In this document: piece by piece, positions 31,526 to 39,284 of the stretch
Layout of the letters: every line of letters starts with the position of its first letter
Position numbering within the stretch: the first letter of the stretch is position 1
From: Deltaproteobacteria bacterium
Lineage (GTDB): Bacteria > Myxococcota_A > UBA796 > GCA-2862545
Length of the DNA stretch: 42,249 bases
Reading direction: 5' to 3'
NCBI GenBank assembly: GCA_007693595.1
Contig: REDI01000040.1
Coordinates: 1 to 42,249 of the forward strand
Program-made: the position numbers and the translations under genes
Notes under the pieces: generated by a model
Seen by the model: the letters and a program-made list of their open reading frames with translations, nothing else
What the model was told of the DNA's origin: nothing
Database searches by the model: none

Positions 31526-32455
31526 TCAGGGCGGGACAAGGTAGGTGGCATAAGCGGCGTCGAAGACGATCCCAACCCGTGAAGCATCCGGGGCGGCCGA
31601 CAGGCCGCGGACGATCCAGTCGAGGTGCAGCCGCTCGCGCTCCGATCCGTCGAGATCTGCGAGCACCAGAGCCGACCCTACGCCCGACCGCTCCGCCCAG
31701 AGGACGCCCCGGCCAGGGAGCGCAACCGAGGCAAAGACCTCGGCCTCGACCTGCCAGCGCCGCTCCAACGTCTCGGGATCGATCGCGAAGACCATGCCTT
31801 CATAACCCGCATGGGCGATGACTTGGTCCGTGGCGTCGTCGTAGCTGACCCCATCGGCGACCTCGGCGACCCGCTGGACCGCTCCTTCTCGAGCGTGCCA
31901 GAGGCCTCCCCGCCCCAGAGCCAAGAAGGCGCCACGCTCTCGCGCCACCACCGGCACCCGGCTCGGACAGGCCACGTCGAAGGGGTGGCTGATCTCGGCC
32001 TCGACGAAACGGACCCAGCAAGACTCGTTTCCGTCTGCCACGGCCACGACGGGCTCGCCGAGCACGAAGGCCCCGCCGCGAACCCCGCCGATGGGCCAGG
32101 GCTCGAGGAAGCCCCCCACCCCCCACAGGACCAGACGAAGGTCGACGGTGGTTCCCACGAGGTAAGCCTCTCCGTTGGCGCCGATCTCGCCATCGAGGAC
32201 CCAGGCAGCAGGACCGCTGGACACGATCAAAGACTCGAGCTCGTGAGTCTGATGGTCGATGCGCAGGAGCTCCGGGCCATGACCCAACCCTGAGCTGACG
32301 ACCCCGACCGCCTGACCACGAGGCGCAAAGGGCAGCGCCCCTTCAAAGACGAGCTGCTCTCCGTCGGGGAAGCTCGGGTCGTGCCCGATGATCGGACCGG
32401 GCGGCGCCGCGGGGCGCCCGCAGCCGACGAGGATCGCAAAGATGAGCGCACGCAT
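31526..32455 (-). CDS. lipoprotein with a probable beta-propeller fold
   Basis: A 309-residue lipoprotein with MRALIFAILVGC (Cys12). The mature part consists of repeated four-strand units about 40-45 residues long (ELLRIDHQTHELESLIVSSG, GANGEAYLVGTTVDLRLVLWGVGG, VFAIDPETLERRWQVEAEVFASVALP, ALVLADLDGSERERLHLDWIVRGLS), as in WD40/PQQ-like propellers. No catalytic motif stands out. It precedes the exported protein by 10 bases and follows a zinc-ribbon gene by 58, so it likely belongs to a short envelope operon. ATG 32455 is used; an upstream TTG would add two residues only. Confidence 0.7.
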   Translation of the reverse strand: MRALIFAILVGCGRPAAPPGPIIGHDPSFPDGEQLVFEGALPFAPRGQAVGVVSSGLGHGPELLRIDHQTHELESLIVSSGPAAWVLDGEIGANGEAYLVGTTVDLRLVLWGVGGFLEPWPIGGVRGGAFVLGEPVVAVADGNESCWVRFVEAEISHPFDVACPSRVPVVARERGAFLALGRGGLWHAREGAVQRVAEVADGVSYDDATDQVIAHAGYEGMVFAIDPETLERRWQVEAEVFASVALPGRGVLWAERSGVGSALVLADLDGSERERLHLDWIVRGLSAAPDASRVGIVFDAAYATYLVPP

Positions 32456-32513
32456 GCCCAAAACCTAGCCCGGCGGGCGAGCCCTGCCTGTCACCGCTCG
32501 TCGAATCAGCCAC

Positions 32514-33089
32514 TCACGACGTGGGCGGCCACAGAGCGTTGAGCGACTCTTCCTGGCCTGGAACGTAGACCACCCGCACCGGCTCACCCCGCTCCCGCAG
32601 CGCGTCGAGGTGGTCCCAGGACAAGCACTGGCCCTCGAAGCGCCCCCGCGGCGTCTTGAAGCCATAGGCCAGCTTCCAGGGATGCTCCCCATTGAAGGTC
32701 GTAGAGGTGTCCTGACGTACGAAGAGCAGGGTGCCCTCCGCGACCTCTCCGTTCTGAAGCGCGGTGATCTTGCGTTCAGCCGATCGCCACCCGAAGTAGA
32801 TCATGGGGAGGCCGATCAGGGGAAAGATCAGGGTCCAGCAAAAAGGAAGGCAAAAGATGAGGCCGATGATCATCAGCACGTTGCCGGTGAGCCGCTTGCG
32901 CCAAAGGTAGGCCTTGGGCAAGGTGCGCGGCGCGGGCGGGGGCATGGGGAGCTGCACCTGCCTGGCCTCAAGTCCGTGGCTCGCCGCGACCGAGACGGGC
33001 AACGCTGGCAGCGGCCCGCCACACGACCGGCAGCTCTCTTCGTCAAACTTTGCGGTCCCACGTCCGCACCAGCTACAAGATCGCTTCAT
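32514..33089 (-). CDS. zinc-ribbon membrane protein with DUF3592-like domain
   Basis: A 191-residue protein. An N-terminal zinc ribbon (CSWCGRGTAKFDEESCRSCGG, about 5-25) is followed by a Pro-rich linker and two adjacent hydrophobic spans (NVLMIIGLIFCLPFCWTLIF and the LIGLPMIYFGW part). The C-terminal region (GTLLFVRQDTSTTFNGEHPWKLAYGF...LRERGEPVRVVYVPGQEESLNALWPP) matches the DUF3592 pattern: strand, aromatic 'Y', and a conserved YxPxxP-like end. Function is unknown. It starts 9 bases after the epimerase gene ends, so the two genes are probably co-transcribed. Confidence 0.7.
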   Translation of the reverse strand: MKRSCSWCGRGTAKFDEESCRSCGGPLPALPVSVAASHGLEARQVQLPMPPPAPRTLPKAYLWRKRLTGNVLMIIGLIFCLPFCWTLIFPLIGLPMIYFGWRSAERKITALQNGEVAEGTLLFVRQDTSTTFNGEHPWKLAYGFKTPRGRFEGQCLSWDHLDALRERGEPVRVVYVPGQEESLNALWPPTS

Positions 33090-33098
33090 GGCGTCACT

Positions 33099-34049
33099 TT
33101 ACGCCACCGGATCGGCCCTCGCTGCCCGAATGGCCTGAAGGGTCAGTAACAGCCCTTCTCGCCTCGATACCTTCGGGGCCCAGCCCAAGAGGTCCTGGGC
33201 GCGGCGGATGTCGGGTCGGCGCACGGCGGGGTCCCCTTCGGGCAGGGGCGCGGTACGCACCCCTAGAGGAGCTCCCACGAGAGAAATCACCTCTTCCGCG
33301 AGCTGCCGGATGCTGACCTCATCGGGGTTGCCGAGGTTCACGGGACACTCCAGAGAAGGCGCGAAGAGGGCCCGCACCATCCCTTCAATGAGGTCGTCGA
33401 CGTAGCAGAACGATCGCGTCTGGGTGCCGTCCCCGTGGACCACCAGCGCCTCCCCGTTCAGTGCTGCCCTGAGAAAGTTCGGGATGACGCGCCCATCGTC
33501 GAGCCGCATCCGGGGCCCATAGGTATTGAAGATCCGAACGATCCGGGCATCGACCCCATGGACCCGGCGCCAGACCATCGCCGCGGACTCGGCGAAGCGC
33601 TTGGCCTCGTCATAGACACCGCGCAGCGACGTCGGATCCACGTTGCCACGGTAGTCTTCGCGCTGGGGATGGACGAGGGGATCCCCGTAGATCTCACTCG
33701 TCGACGCGAGCAGGAAGCGCGCCCCCTTCTGCCTAGCCAACTCCAGGGCGTGTCGGGTGCCGTCCGCCCCCGCGGCGAGGATCTGGACCTGCATGGCGTC
33801 GAAGTCCATCGGGCTGGCGGGTGAGGCCAGATGAAGGATCGCTTCGACGGGCCCCTCGACCCAGAGCCCTCGCGAGACGTCCTGAAGCTGAAGCGAGAAC
33901 TTCGGCTCGCGCTGGAGCGGGCGGAGGTTGATGGGTGCGCCCGTGCTGAGGTTGTCCATTCCGAGCACCGAGTGGCCCTCCGCGACGAGCCGCTCACACA
34001 GGTGAGAACCTAAGAATCCAGCGCTCCCCGTGACGATGATGCGCGACAT
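33099..34049 (-). CDS. UDP-glucuronate decarboxylase-like (UDP-xylose synthase) epimerase
   Basis: A 316-residue short-chain extended dehydrogenase. The NAD motif GSAGFLGSHL is at 8-17, the family block STSEIYGDPLVHPQREDYRGNVDP at about 121-144, the catalytic Tyr-x3-Lys in YDEAK (about 152), and RIFNTYGPRMRLDDGRVIPNF downstream. GDGTQTRSFCYVDDLIEGM completes the UXS pattern. This enzyme class makes UDP-xylose from UDP-glucuronate for envelope polysaccharide. Usual UXS has GxRSCYDEGKR; here the start of that block differs (SLRGVYDEAKR), so a different NDP-sugar is possible. The first ATG of the longer frame (34175) lacks the fold start, so I use 34049. Confidence 0.85.
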   Translation of the reverse strand: MSRIIVTGSAGFLGSHLCERLVAEGHSVLGMDNLSTGAPINLRPLQREPKFSLQLQDVSRGLWVEGPVEAILHLASPASPMDFDAMQVQILAAGADGTRHALELARQKGARFLLASTSEIYGDPLVHPQREDYRGNVDPTSLRGVYDEAKRFAESAAMVWRRVHGVDARIVRIFNTYGPRMRLDDGRVIPNFLRAALNGEALVVHGDGTQTRSFCYVDDLIEGMVRALFAPSLECPVNLGNPDEVSIRQLAEEVISLVGAPLGVRTAPLPEGDPAVRRPDIRRAQDLLGWAPKVSRREGLLLTLQAIRAARADPVA

Positions 34050-34147
34050 GCAGGGCTCCAAACGATCGAGGCAAGCCCCCATAGCTCGACCCCACGGTAG
34101 CGCCGCCAGGAGGCCCCTCGACACCCGATCGTGAGCCTCGATGAGAA

Positions 34148-34182
34148 AGCATGATTTCTCCTCTTTTCTATCCAATCATGCT
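34148..34182. promoter_or_regulatory. 9-bp inverted repeat in the alkB/epimerase divergent promoter region
   Basis: AGCATGATT (34148-34156) and AATCATGCT (34174-34182) are perfect complements, 17 bases apart, in an AT-rich patch between divergent genes 34049 and 34246. A regulator site is the likely use; no T-run follows. A weak TTGCCG at 34191-34196 lies just downstream as a possible -35 for alkB. The remaining 196 bases of the gap show nothing else. Confidence 0.45.
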
Positions 34183-34245
34183 CAAAAAACTTGCCGAGCG
34201 GCCAGTTTTCGCATAACGATCGTAATGTAACCTGATGGAGGCTCT

Positions 34246-35259
34246 ATGACCCCGGTCGCTTACCTCGCCGCTCTCGTGCCTGGGCTGCTGGCCCTTTCGG
34301 GCCTCTGGCTCGATGGACTCTTCGCTTGGGCCACCCCCCTCTTCGTCTTCGGCGCGGTCCCGATCCTCGATCAGGTCCTCCCCAGACAGCGCCAGGCCCA
34401 TCCCCGCGATCGAAGCCGGGCAGAGCGCTGGCTCACCGACGCCCTACTCTTCGCCACGGTACCCCTCCAGATCTTGGCCCTGCTCGCCCTGCTGTGGCGA
34501 GCCCCCGGTATGGACCCGGTGGCTTGGCTGGGCAACACGCTCAGCGTGGGGATCCTGCTCGGCGTCTACGGACTGAACGTGGGCCACGAGCTCGGACACC
34601 GGCGTGGGCGACTCGGTCGACGCACAGCGATCCTGCTGATGTCCAGTAGCTTATACGGCCACTTCTGGATCGAGCACAACCTTGGGCACCACACCCACGT
34701 CGCCACCCCGAGAGATCCCGCCAGCGCGGGTCGGGGTCAGATCCTCTACCCCTTCTGGATCCGCTCGATCGTGGGGGGAGCCCGCTCGGCCTACACGCTC
34801 GCGCCGCGGTTCGTGCTCGGGTGTTGGCTGGGCCAAGCCCTCGCCCTCGGGGTCGTCTTCTGGTGGTTCGGCCCCCTGGCGGGGCTGACCTGGCTCACGG
34901 CGGCGACCGTAGGGATCTTGCTCCTCGAGACGGTCAACTTCGTCGAGCACTACGGGCTGCGCCGCGACACGCTACCCGACGGACGCTACGAGCGCGTGAA
35001 GCCCCGTCATTCCTGGAACGCCGAGCATTTGGCCGGGCGGAGCCTGCTCTTCGATCTGCCGCGCCACTCCGACCATCACGCCAACCCCCAGCGCCCTTGC
35101 ACCTCGCTGCGCTACGTCGACGAGGCCCCGCAGCTTCCGCTTGGCTACCCCGCCATGATCCTACTCGCCCTGGTCCCACCGCTCTTTCAGCGGATGGTTC
35201 ACCCCGAGCTGGACCGTGCGCTGGCTGCGGAGCCCCCACCTCTCGTTCCATCACGTTAA
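34246..35259 (+). CDS. alkB: alkane 1-monooxygenase, AlkB family
   Basis: A 337-residue membrane di-iron hydroxylase that oxidises n-alkanes or similar chains to the primary alcohol with O2 and rubredoxin electrons. All histidine boxes are present: HELGH (114-118), EHNLGHH (143-149), NFVEHYGL (231-238) and LPRHSDHH (271-278), plus RYERVKPRHSWNA. Hydrophobic spans cover most of the rest (for example residues 1-45, 65-85, 95-112, 195-230). Length is shorter than classic AlkB (about 400) but the N-terminus is intact. GGAGG lies four bases before the ATG. A rubredoxin and its reductase are not in the window. It shares a transcript with the TetR gene, 24 bases on. Confidence 0.93.
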   Translation: MTPVAYLAALVPGLLALSGLWLDGLFAWATPLFVFGAVPILDQVLPRQRQAHPRDRSRAERWLTDALLFATVPLQILALLALLWRAPGMDPVAWLGNTLSVGILLGVYGLNVGHELGHRRGRLGRRTAILLMSSSLYGHFWIEHNLGHHTHVATPRDPASAGRGQILYPFWIRSIVGGARSAYTLAPRFVLGCWLGQALALGVVFWWFGPLAGLTWLTAATVGILLLETVNFVEHYGLRRDTLPDGRYERVKPRHSWNAEHLAGRSLLFDLPRHSDHHANPQRPCTSLRYVDEAPQLPLGYPAMILLALVPPLFQRMVHPELDRALAAEPPPLVPSR

Positions 35260-35283
35260 GCGCCCTATACCCAGGGAGCCCCC

Positions 35284-35889
35284 ATGCCCCGCATCGTCGA
35301 CCACGAGGCCCGTCGAGAAGAGCTTCTCGACCGAGCCTTTGAGCTGTTCGCCTTACGCGGCTACGCCGCGGTGTCCATGCGCGACCTCGCCCGGAGCATC
35401 GACGCGACGACGGGCACGCTCTACCATTACTTCCCGAGCAAAGATGATATCTTCGAGGCTTTGGTCCGCCGACGCGCCGAGGCCGACCTGCGCGAAGCGA
35501 CCAAGGATCTCTCACCCGACGCCACCCCCGCCGAGCAGCTCGCTGCCTTCACCACGTTCTACGTCAACCGGCTCGACGGCCTGCAAGACACACTCCGAGT
35601 CGTGCTCGACTTCAAACAGCAGCGTCCTCCGGGCGAGGCCCACGAGTTCATCGTCGCCGCCTTCGAGGCCTACCGCGCCCCCCTCCGCGCCGTCTTCGGC
35701 GAAGAGCTTGGCACCGTGGGCCTCAGCTTGCTCATCGGCCTCCTGACCCAGCGCATGCTCGACCCAGACGCCGTCGACGTGGTCCGCCACTTTCGGGCCA
35801 TGGCCGAGTGGCTCCCCCAAGACGCGCCTCCGCTGCCGAGCGCTCCGGTCGAGAAGACCCAAAACGAGGGCAAAGAAGAGGTCGACTGA
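35284..35889 (+). CDS. TetR-family transcriptional regulator
   Basis: A 201-residue dimeric repressor-type protein. The HTH is at about 28-55: GYAAVSMRDLARSIDATTGTLYHYFPSKDDIFEAL, the textbook TetR pattern. The C-terminal part (about 75-180) is a helical ligand pocket; the tail is acidic. GGGAG is five bases before the ATG. Downstream of alkB and convergent with an acyl-CoA dehydrogenase, it is the obvious candidate to bind the 18-bp palindrome at the dehydrogenase promoter and sense acyl-CoA, as FadR does in Bacillus, but this is inference. Confidence 0.88.
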   Translation: MPRIVDHEARREELLDRAFELFALRGYAAVSMRDLARSIDATTGTLYHYFPSKDDIFEALVRRRAEADLREATKDLSPDATPAEQLAAFTTFYVNRLDGLQDTLRVVLDFKQQRPPGEAHEFIVAAFEAYRAPLRAVFGEELGTVGLSLLIGLLTQRMLDPDAVDVVRHFRAMAEWLPQDAPPLPSAPVEKTQNEGKEEVD

Positions 35890-35897
35890 GCCTTGGG

Positions 35898-35915
35898 CCG
35901 ACCTGGAGCGGTCGG
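35898..35915. terminator. possible hairpin between convergent genes
   Basis: CCGACC (35898-35903) and GGTCGG (35910-35915) can pair with a 6-base loop in the 39-base gap between the TetR gene and the convergent dehydrogenase gene. There is no U-tract on either strand, so it is at best a weak terminator. Confidence 0.3.
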
Positions 35916-35928
35916 GGGGCAGCGGCGC

Positions 35929-37794
35929 CTACTTCGCGGCCGCCACCTCTTGATCGACCGGGGTGTCGCGGCTGGTGATTGGCGCGTCTCCCTCGACCCA
36001 TCGCTGGCTGCCGTCGAGGACGGAGAGGCCGAGCTTGACCTTGGCGACGTCGTCGTTCTTCCACAGGGCCAGGAAGCGCTCGTCGACGATCCGGCGGGCG
36101 TTGTGGCAGTGGAGATCTGCGATCTGTAGGACCTCGGCCGCATTGGACGAGCCCTCGCGCGAGAGCTTGTGGGCGCGCGCCACCACTGCGGTCATCACGA
36201 GCAGCTCCATCGCGATGTCGACCGCGCGGAAGAGGAAGGCCTGCTTCTTCTCGAGACCCGCCTGGAACCGGACCATGCCGTGGAAGACCGAGCGGGCGAG
36301 CTTGCGACTGCGACGCTCCGCGAAGCGCAGGTGCTTGGCGAGCGCCCCGAACTCCCCGTAGCGCAGGCCCGTGCCGAGGCCGATCCAGGTGCTCGGATAC
36401 CACCAAGAGTAGAACCCGATCATCTTGGGGAGCGCCTTGAGTCGCTCGCCGAAGGTCTTGGCGTAGAGGAAGTCCTTGCCGATCTCGAGGTGCTTGTCGA
36501 GGGCCTCGCGCGCCATGAAGAGGTGCATGATCTCGCTGGAGCCTTCGAAGATCCGGTTGATTCGACTATCGCGAAGGGCGCGTTCGATGCCCATGGGGGC
36601 GTCGCCGCGGGAGCGGAGCGAGAGCTCGGTCTCGTAGCCACGCCCGCCGCGGATCTGCAGGGCATCATCGAGAAGATACCAGTTACGAACCGTACAATAC
36701 TCCTTGGCCGCCGAGGCTTCGAGGCGGATGTCGTAGCCTTCACGCATGGCGAGCTCGTTGGCCAGATGCGACATGCTCTCGATCGCGAAGGTGGTGGCCG
36801 CAAGATCGGCGAGCTTGTGGGTGATGGCTTCGTGCTTGCCGACCGGCGCGCCCCACTGAACCCGCTCGGCGGCGAAGGTGCGCGCTTGGCCGAGGGCGTT
36901 GCGGGACGACGCGGCACAGGCTGCGGGAAGCGAGAGTCGGCCGGTATTAAGCGTGGTGAGCGCGATCCGGAGCCCCGATCCTTCTTTGCTGAGGAGGTTC
37001 TCTTTGGGGACCTTGACGTTGTCGAACTTGATGACGCCGTTCTCGAGGGCTCGCAGGCCCATGAAGCGGCAGCGATGCTCCACCGAGATCCCCGGGGAGT
37101 TGGCTTCGACCACGAAGGCCGAGATGCGCTTGGTGTCGGGATGCCGCGCCATGACCACGAAGAGCTCGGCGATGGTACCGTTGGTGATCCAGAGCTTGGT
37201 GCCGTTGATGACGTAGTCGCCGTTCTCGTCGCGATCGGCCATGGTCGCGAGGCGGGCCGGGTCCGATCCGACGTCGGGCTCGGTGAGGGCGAAGGCGCTG
37301 ATCGCCCCCTTCGCGCAGCGAGGCAGCCACTTCTGCTTCTGCTCCTCGGTGCCGAAGGTGAGGACCGGGTTCGGCACACCGATGGACTGGGCCGCTGACA
37401 GCAAGGCGATGAGGTTGCCGTCGTAGTAGGCGACGAGCTCGAGCGCCTTGGCGTACTCGTGGAGTCGGAAGCCCTTGCCGCCGTAGGTGGTGGGGATCTT
37501 CATGCCGAACGCGCCGAGATCGCGCAGCCCTTGGATGACGTCGTCGGGGATCTTGCCGTCGGCGTCGATCTGCGCCCCGTCGACGCGGGCGTCGAGGAAG
37601 TCCTTGAGGTCGGCGTAGAACTGCTTGAAGTCATCGCTGAAGGGCGTGGTCGTCCAAGGGGCCACCCAGTCGACATGCAGACGGCCGAGGAAGATCTCTT
37701 TCATGACGGAGCGCCCCGCCCAAGACGCGTCACGGGAAGACTCGGCGAGCTCGCGGGCCTCGTCGGCCGAAGCATTGTGAACCTTATTAGACAT
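35929..37794 (-). CDS. acyl-CoA dehydrogenase, long form (VLCAD/ACAD9-like)
   Basis: A 621-residue FAD enzyme of fatty-acid beta-oxidation. Family landmarks: FALTEPDVGSDPA (about 168-180), ITNGTIAELFVVMAR (203-217), IKFDNVKVPKENLL and ALQIRGGRGYETE. RINRIFEGSSEI carries catalytic Glu417. The extra 170-residue C-terminal domain (including the amphipathic helical region) is what sets VLCAD/ACAD9 apart from short enzymes, and suits long substrates. I start at ATG 37794, since GGAGG lies five bases upstream; the longer frame (37836) would run through the operator palindrome. It lies convergent with the TetR gene, and an electron-transfer flavoprotein is not in the window. Confidence 0.93.
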   Translation of the reverse strand: MSNKVHNASADEARELAESSRDASWAGRSVMKEIFLGRLHVDWVAPWTTTPFSDDFKQFYADLKDFLDARVDGAQIDADGKIPDDVIQGLRDLGAFGMKIPTTYGGKGFRLHEYAKALELVAYYDGNLIALLSAAQSIGVPNPVLTFGTEEQKQKWLPRCAKGAISAFALTEPDVGSDPARLATMADRDENGDYVINGTKLWITNGTIAELFVVMARHPDTKRISAFVVEANSPGISVEHRCRFMGLRALENGVIKFDNVKVPKENLLSKEGSGLRIALTTLNTGRLSLPAACAASSRNALGQARTFAAERVQWGAPVGKHEAITHKLADLAATTFAIESMSHLANELAMREGYDIRLEASAAKEYCTVRNWYLLDDALQIRGGRGYETELSLRSRGDAPMGIERALRDSRINRIFEGSSEIMHLFMAREALDKHLEIGKDFLYAKTFGERLKALPKMIGFYSWWYPSTWIGLGTGLRYGEFGALAKHLRFAERRSRKLARSVFHGMVRFQAGLEKKQAFLFRAVDIAMELLVMTAVVARAHKLSREGSSNAAEVLQIADLHCHNARRIVDERFLALWKNDDVAKVKLGLSVLDGSQRWVEGDAPITSRDTPVDQEVAAAK

Positions 37795-37821
37795 AGGGCC
37801 TCCGTTGGGAACGTATCGCAA

Positions 37822-37839
37822 TGAATGAATACTCATTCA
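37822..37839. promoter_or_regulatory. FadR-type operator at the acyl-CoA dehydrogenase promoter
   Basis: TGAATGAATACTCATTCA is a 7-bp perfect inverted repeat around four bases, and it fits, from memory, the Bacillus subtilis FadR (YsiA, TetR family) consensus TGAATGANTANTCATTCA at every fixed position. It lies 28 bases before the dehydrogenase start codon, in the right place to repress. The rest of the gap to the deaminase gene (37840-38031) shows only a GC-rich hairpin (GCCCCT/AGGGGC) without a T-run and no clear promoter. Confidence 0.75.
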
Positions 37840-38031
37840 GTCTTCTAAGCATAATCCCCTCAGGCCCCTTCGGCGAGGGGCTCCGCAACGATCCGGTGCG
37901 CCCGCTCACGGCGCTGGGCAGGTCCCGGCGCGTCCCTTATCCCCCACGCAGACTTCGAGACCAAGGCGTCCAGGCGCACCCCGGTCACACGACGATCCTC
38001 ACTGACTATTCTTTATTCTCAAGGCACACCG

Positions 38032-38511
38032 ATGTCCGAGCTCTCCCCCATCGACCGGCGCCACCTCGACCGTGCCATCGGCCTCGCCCTCCAGGCGGAA
38101 GCCGACGGGAACCTTCCGGTCGGCGCCGTGATCGCTGCCGGTGACACCGTCTTCGCTGAGGCGAAGAACCGGGTCCTACGCCCACGCCTGAACCCAGGCG
38201 GCCACGCCGAGACCCTGGCCCTCCGTCAGGTCGAGCCGGAAGCGTGGCAATACGCCGCCGAGATGACCTGCTACACCACGCTTGAGCCCTGCATCATGTG
38301 CACCGGGAGCCTGCTCCTGCACGGGATCCGGCGGGTGGTGTTCGGCGCCTTCGACGTGGACGGAGGCGGACGCTTCGTCCTGCCTCATCTCCCCCCCTAC
38401 TACGCGCCGGGCACGATGTCGTGGATCGGTCCCGCCGCGCCCGCGCGCTGCGACCCGCTCTACCACCGCGTGCTGGAGCACTTTGAGCGACTGCCCTTCG
38501 GCGGGCCTTGA
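38032..38511 (+). CDS. nucleoside deaminase (CMP/dCMP/guanine deaminase fold)
   Basis: A 159-residue zinc hydrolase of the cytidine-deaminase superfamily. The motifs are HAE (His58, Glu60) and PCIMC (Cys87, Cys90), with GNLPVGAVI before them. This matches TadA/guanine-deaminase types, but the C-terminal half (DGGGRFVLPHLPPYYAPGTMSWIGPAAP) is unlike TadA, so tRNA adenosine deamination is uncertain. It starts at ATG 38032, with a poor ribosome site. The gene ends 6 bases before mutH, which is convergent. Confidence 0.85.
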   Translation: MSELSPIDRRHLDRAIGLALQAEADGNLPVGAVIAAGDTVFAEAKNRVLRPRLNPGGHAETLALRQVEPEAWQYAAEMTCYTTLEPCIMCTGSLLLHGIRRVVFGAFDVDGGGRFVLPHLPPYYAPGTMSWIGPAAPARCDPLYHRVLEHFERLPFGGP

Positions 38512-38517
38512 ACCCCC

Positions 38518-39180
38518 TCAGCGGGCGGCCAGGTGCCGACGGAGCATCGCGCGGGTGAACGACGTCCTAAGGTAGAAGCCGCGCGGGTTGACCTGAGCCC
38601 ACTCCCCTTCTTCGTCGAGCATCCACGTCAGCTCCTTGCTGCTCGCGGCTTTGGGCCGGAGCTGGAGCGCGCGACCGCGCCGCGCCTCGAGCTGCCACGT
38701 CTCCCCCAGGTGGATGGCCTCGGCGATGGACTCCCAGTCCGCGCGGAGCTGAGCCTCTTCCTCGGGACTGGGCCGCCAGAGGACCGGCGCGCCGATCCTT
38801 CGGTCTTGGAGCGCGGGCGCGGTGACGATGGGGATCCAGAGCACGCGAGAGAGCTTCTGCCGAACCCAGCACGCGTCCCACGTGCGCGCCATGGAGCCAT
38901 CCAGGGGCGCGATGCACACATACGTGGACTCGGTGGGCTTGCCCTCGCGATCGACGGGAAGGGTCTTGAGCTCGACCCCCAAGTGGGGGAAGTCTTGCTC
39001 GGCGCGGGAGCCGGCGGTCGCGCCCAGGTGCGCCTCGAGAAGCGTGCCGATCCAGCCCTTGTGTCGGCGGAGATCAGGTGGCACGTCGAGTCCCTCCTGG
39101 GAGGCGAGCCAGCCCAGCGTCCGGCCGGCGAGCGCCTCGGCTCGGGCGAGAAGCTCCTGCACCGTCTGGGGGGGACGCAC
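38518..39180 (-). CDS. mutH: DNA mismatch repair endonuclease MutH
   Basis: A 220-residue nicking endonuclease close to E. coli MutH in length (229). The active-site region is intact: LLEAHLGATAGSRAEQDFPHLGVELKTLP includes Glu49, Asp63, Glu70 and Lys72 of the PD-(D/E)XK fold, and the helix before it (KGWIGTLLEAHLG) matches the family. In gamma-proteobacteria MutH cuts the unmethylated strand at hemi-methylated GATC when activated by MutL. Neither mutS, mutL nor dam is in the window. GTG is the start. MutH outside gamma-proteobacteria is uncommon, so horizontal transfer, or a restriction-like use, is possible. Confidence 0.9.
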   Translation of the reverse strand: MRPPQTVQELLARAEALAGRTLGWLASQEGLDVPPDLRRHKGWIGTLLEAHLGATAGSRAEQDFPHLGVELKTLPVDREGKPTESTYVCIAPLDGSMARTWDACWVRQKLSRVLWIPIVTAPALQDRRIGAPVLWRPSPEEEAQLRADWESIAEAIHLGETWQLEARRGRALQLRPKAASSKELTWMLDEEGEWAQVNPRGFYLRTSFTRAMLRRHLAAR

Positions 39181-39284
39181 CCGTACACCTCCGAACGCCT
39201 CGGGCCCTGCTCGACAGCACCCCGTCGGCGCAATCCGCCGCGCGTGAGACAGCGTTAACCCCCCATGGTCACCCTGGAGCCTCG

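Noticed and set aside
37855-37880. Rho-independent terminator (GCCCCT/AGGGGC stem)
   Set aside because: No T-run follows on either strand, and the position upstream of two divergent genes does not call for a terminator.
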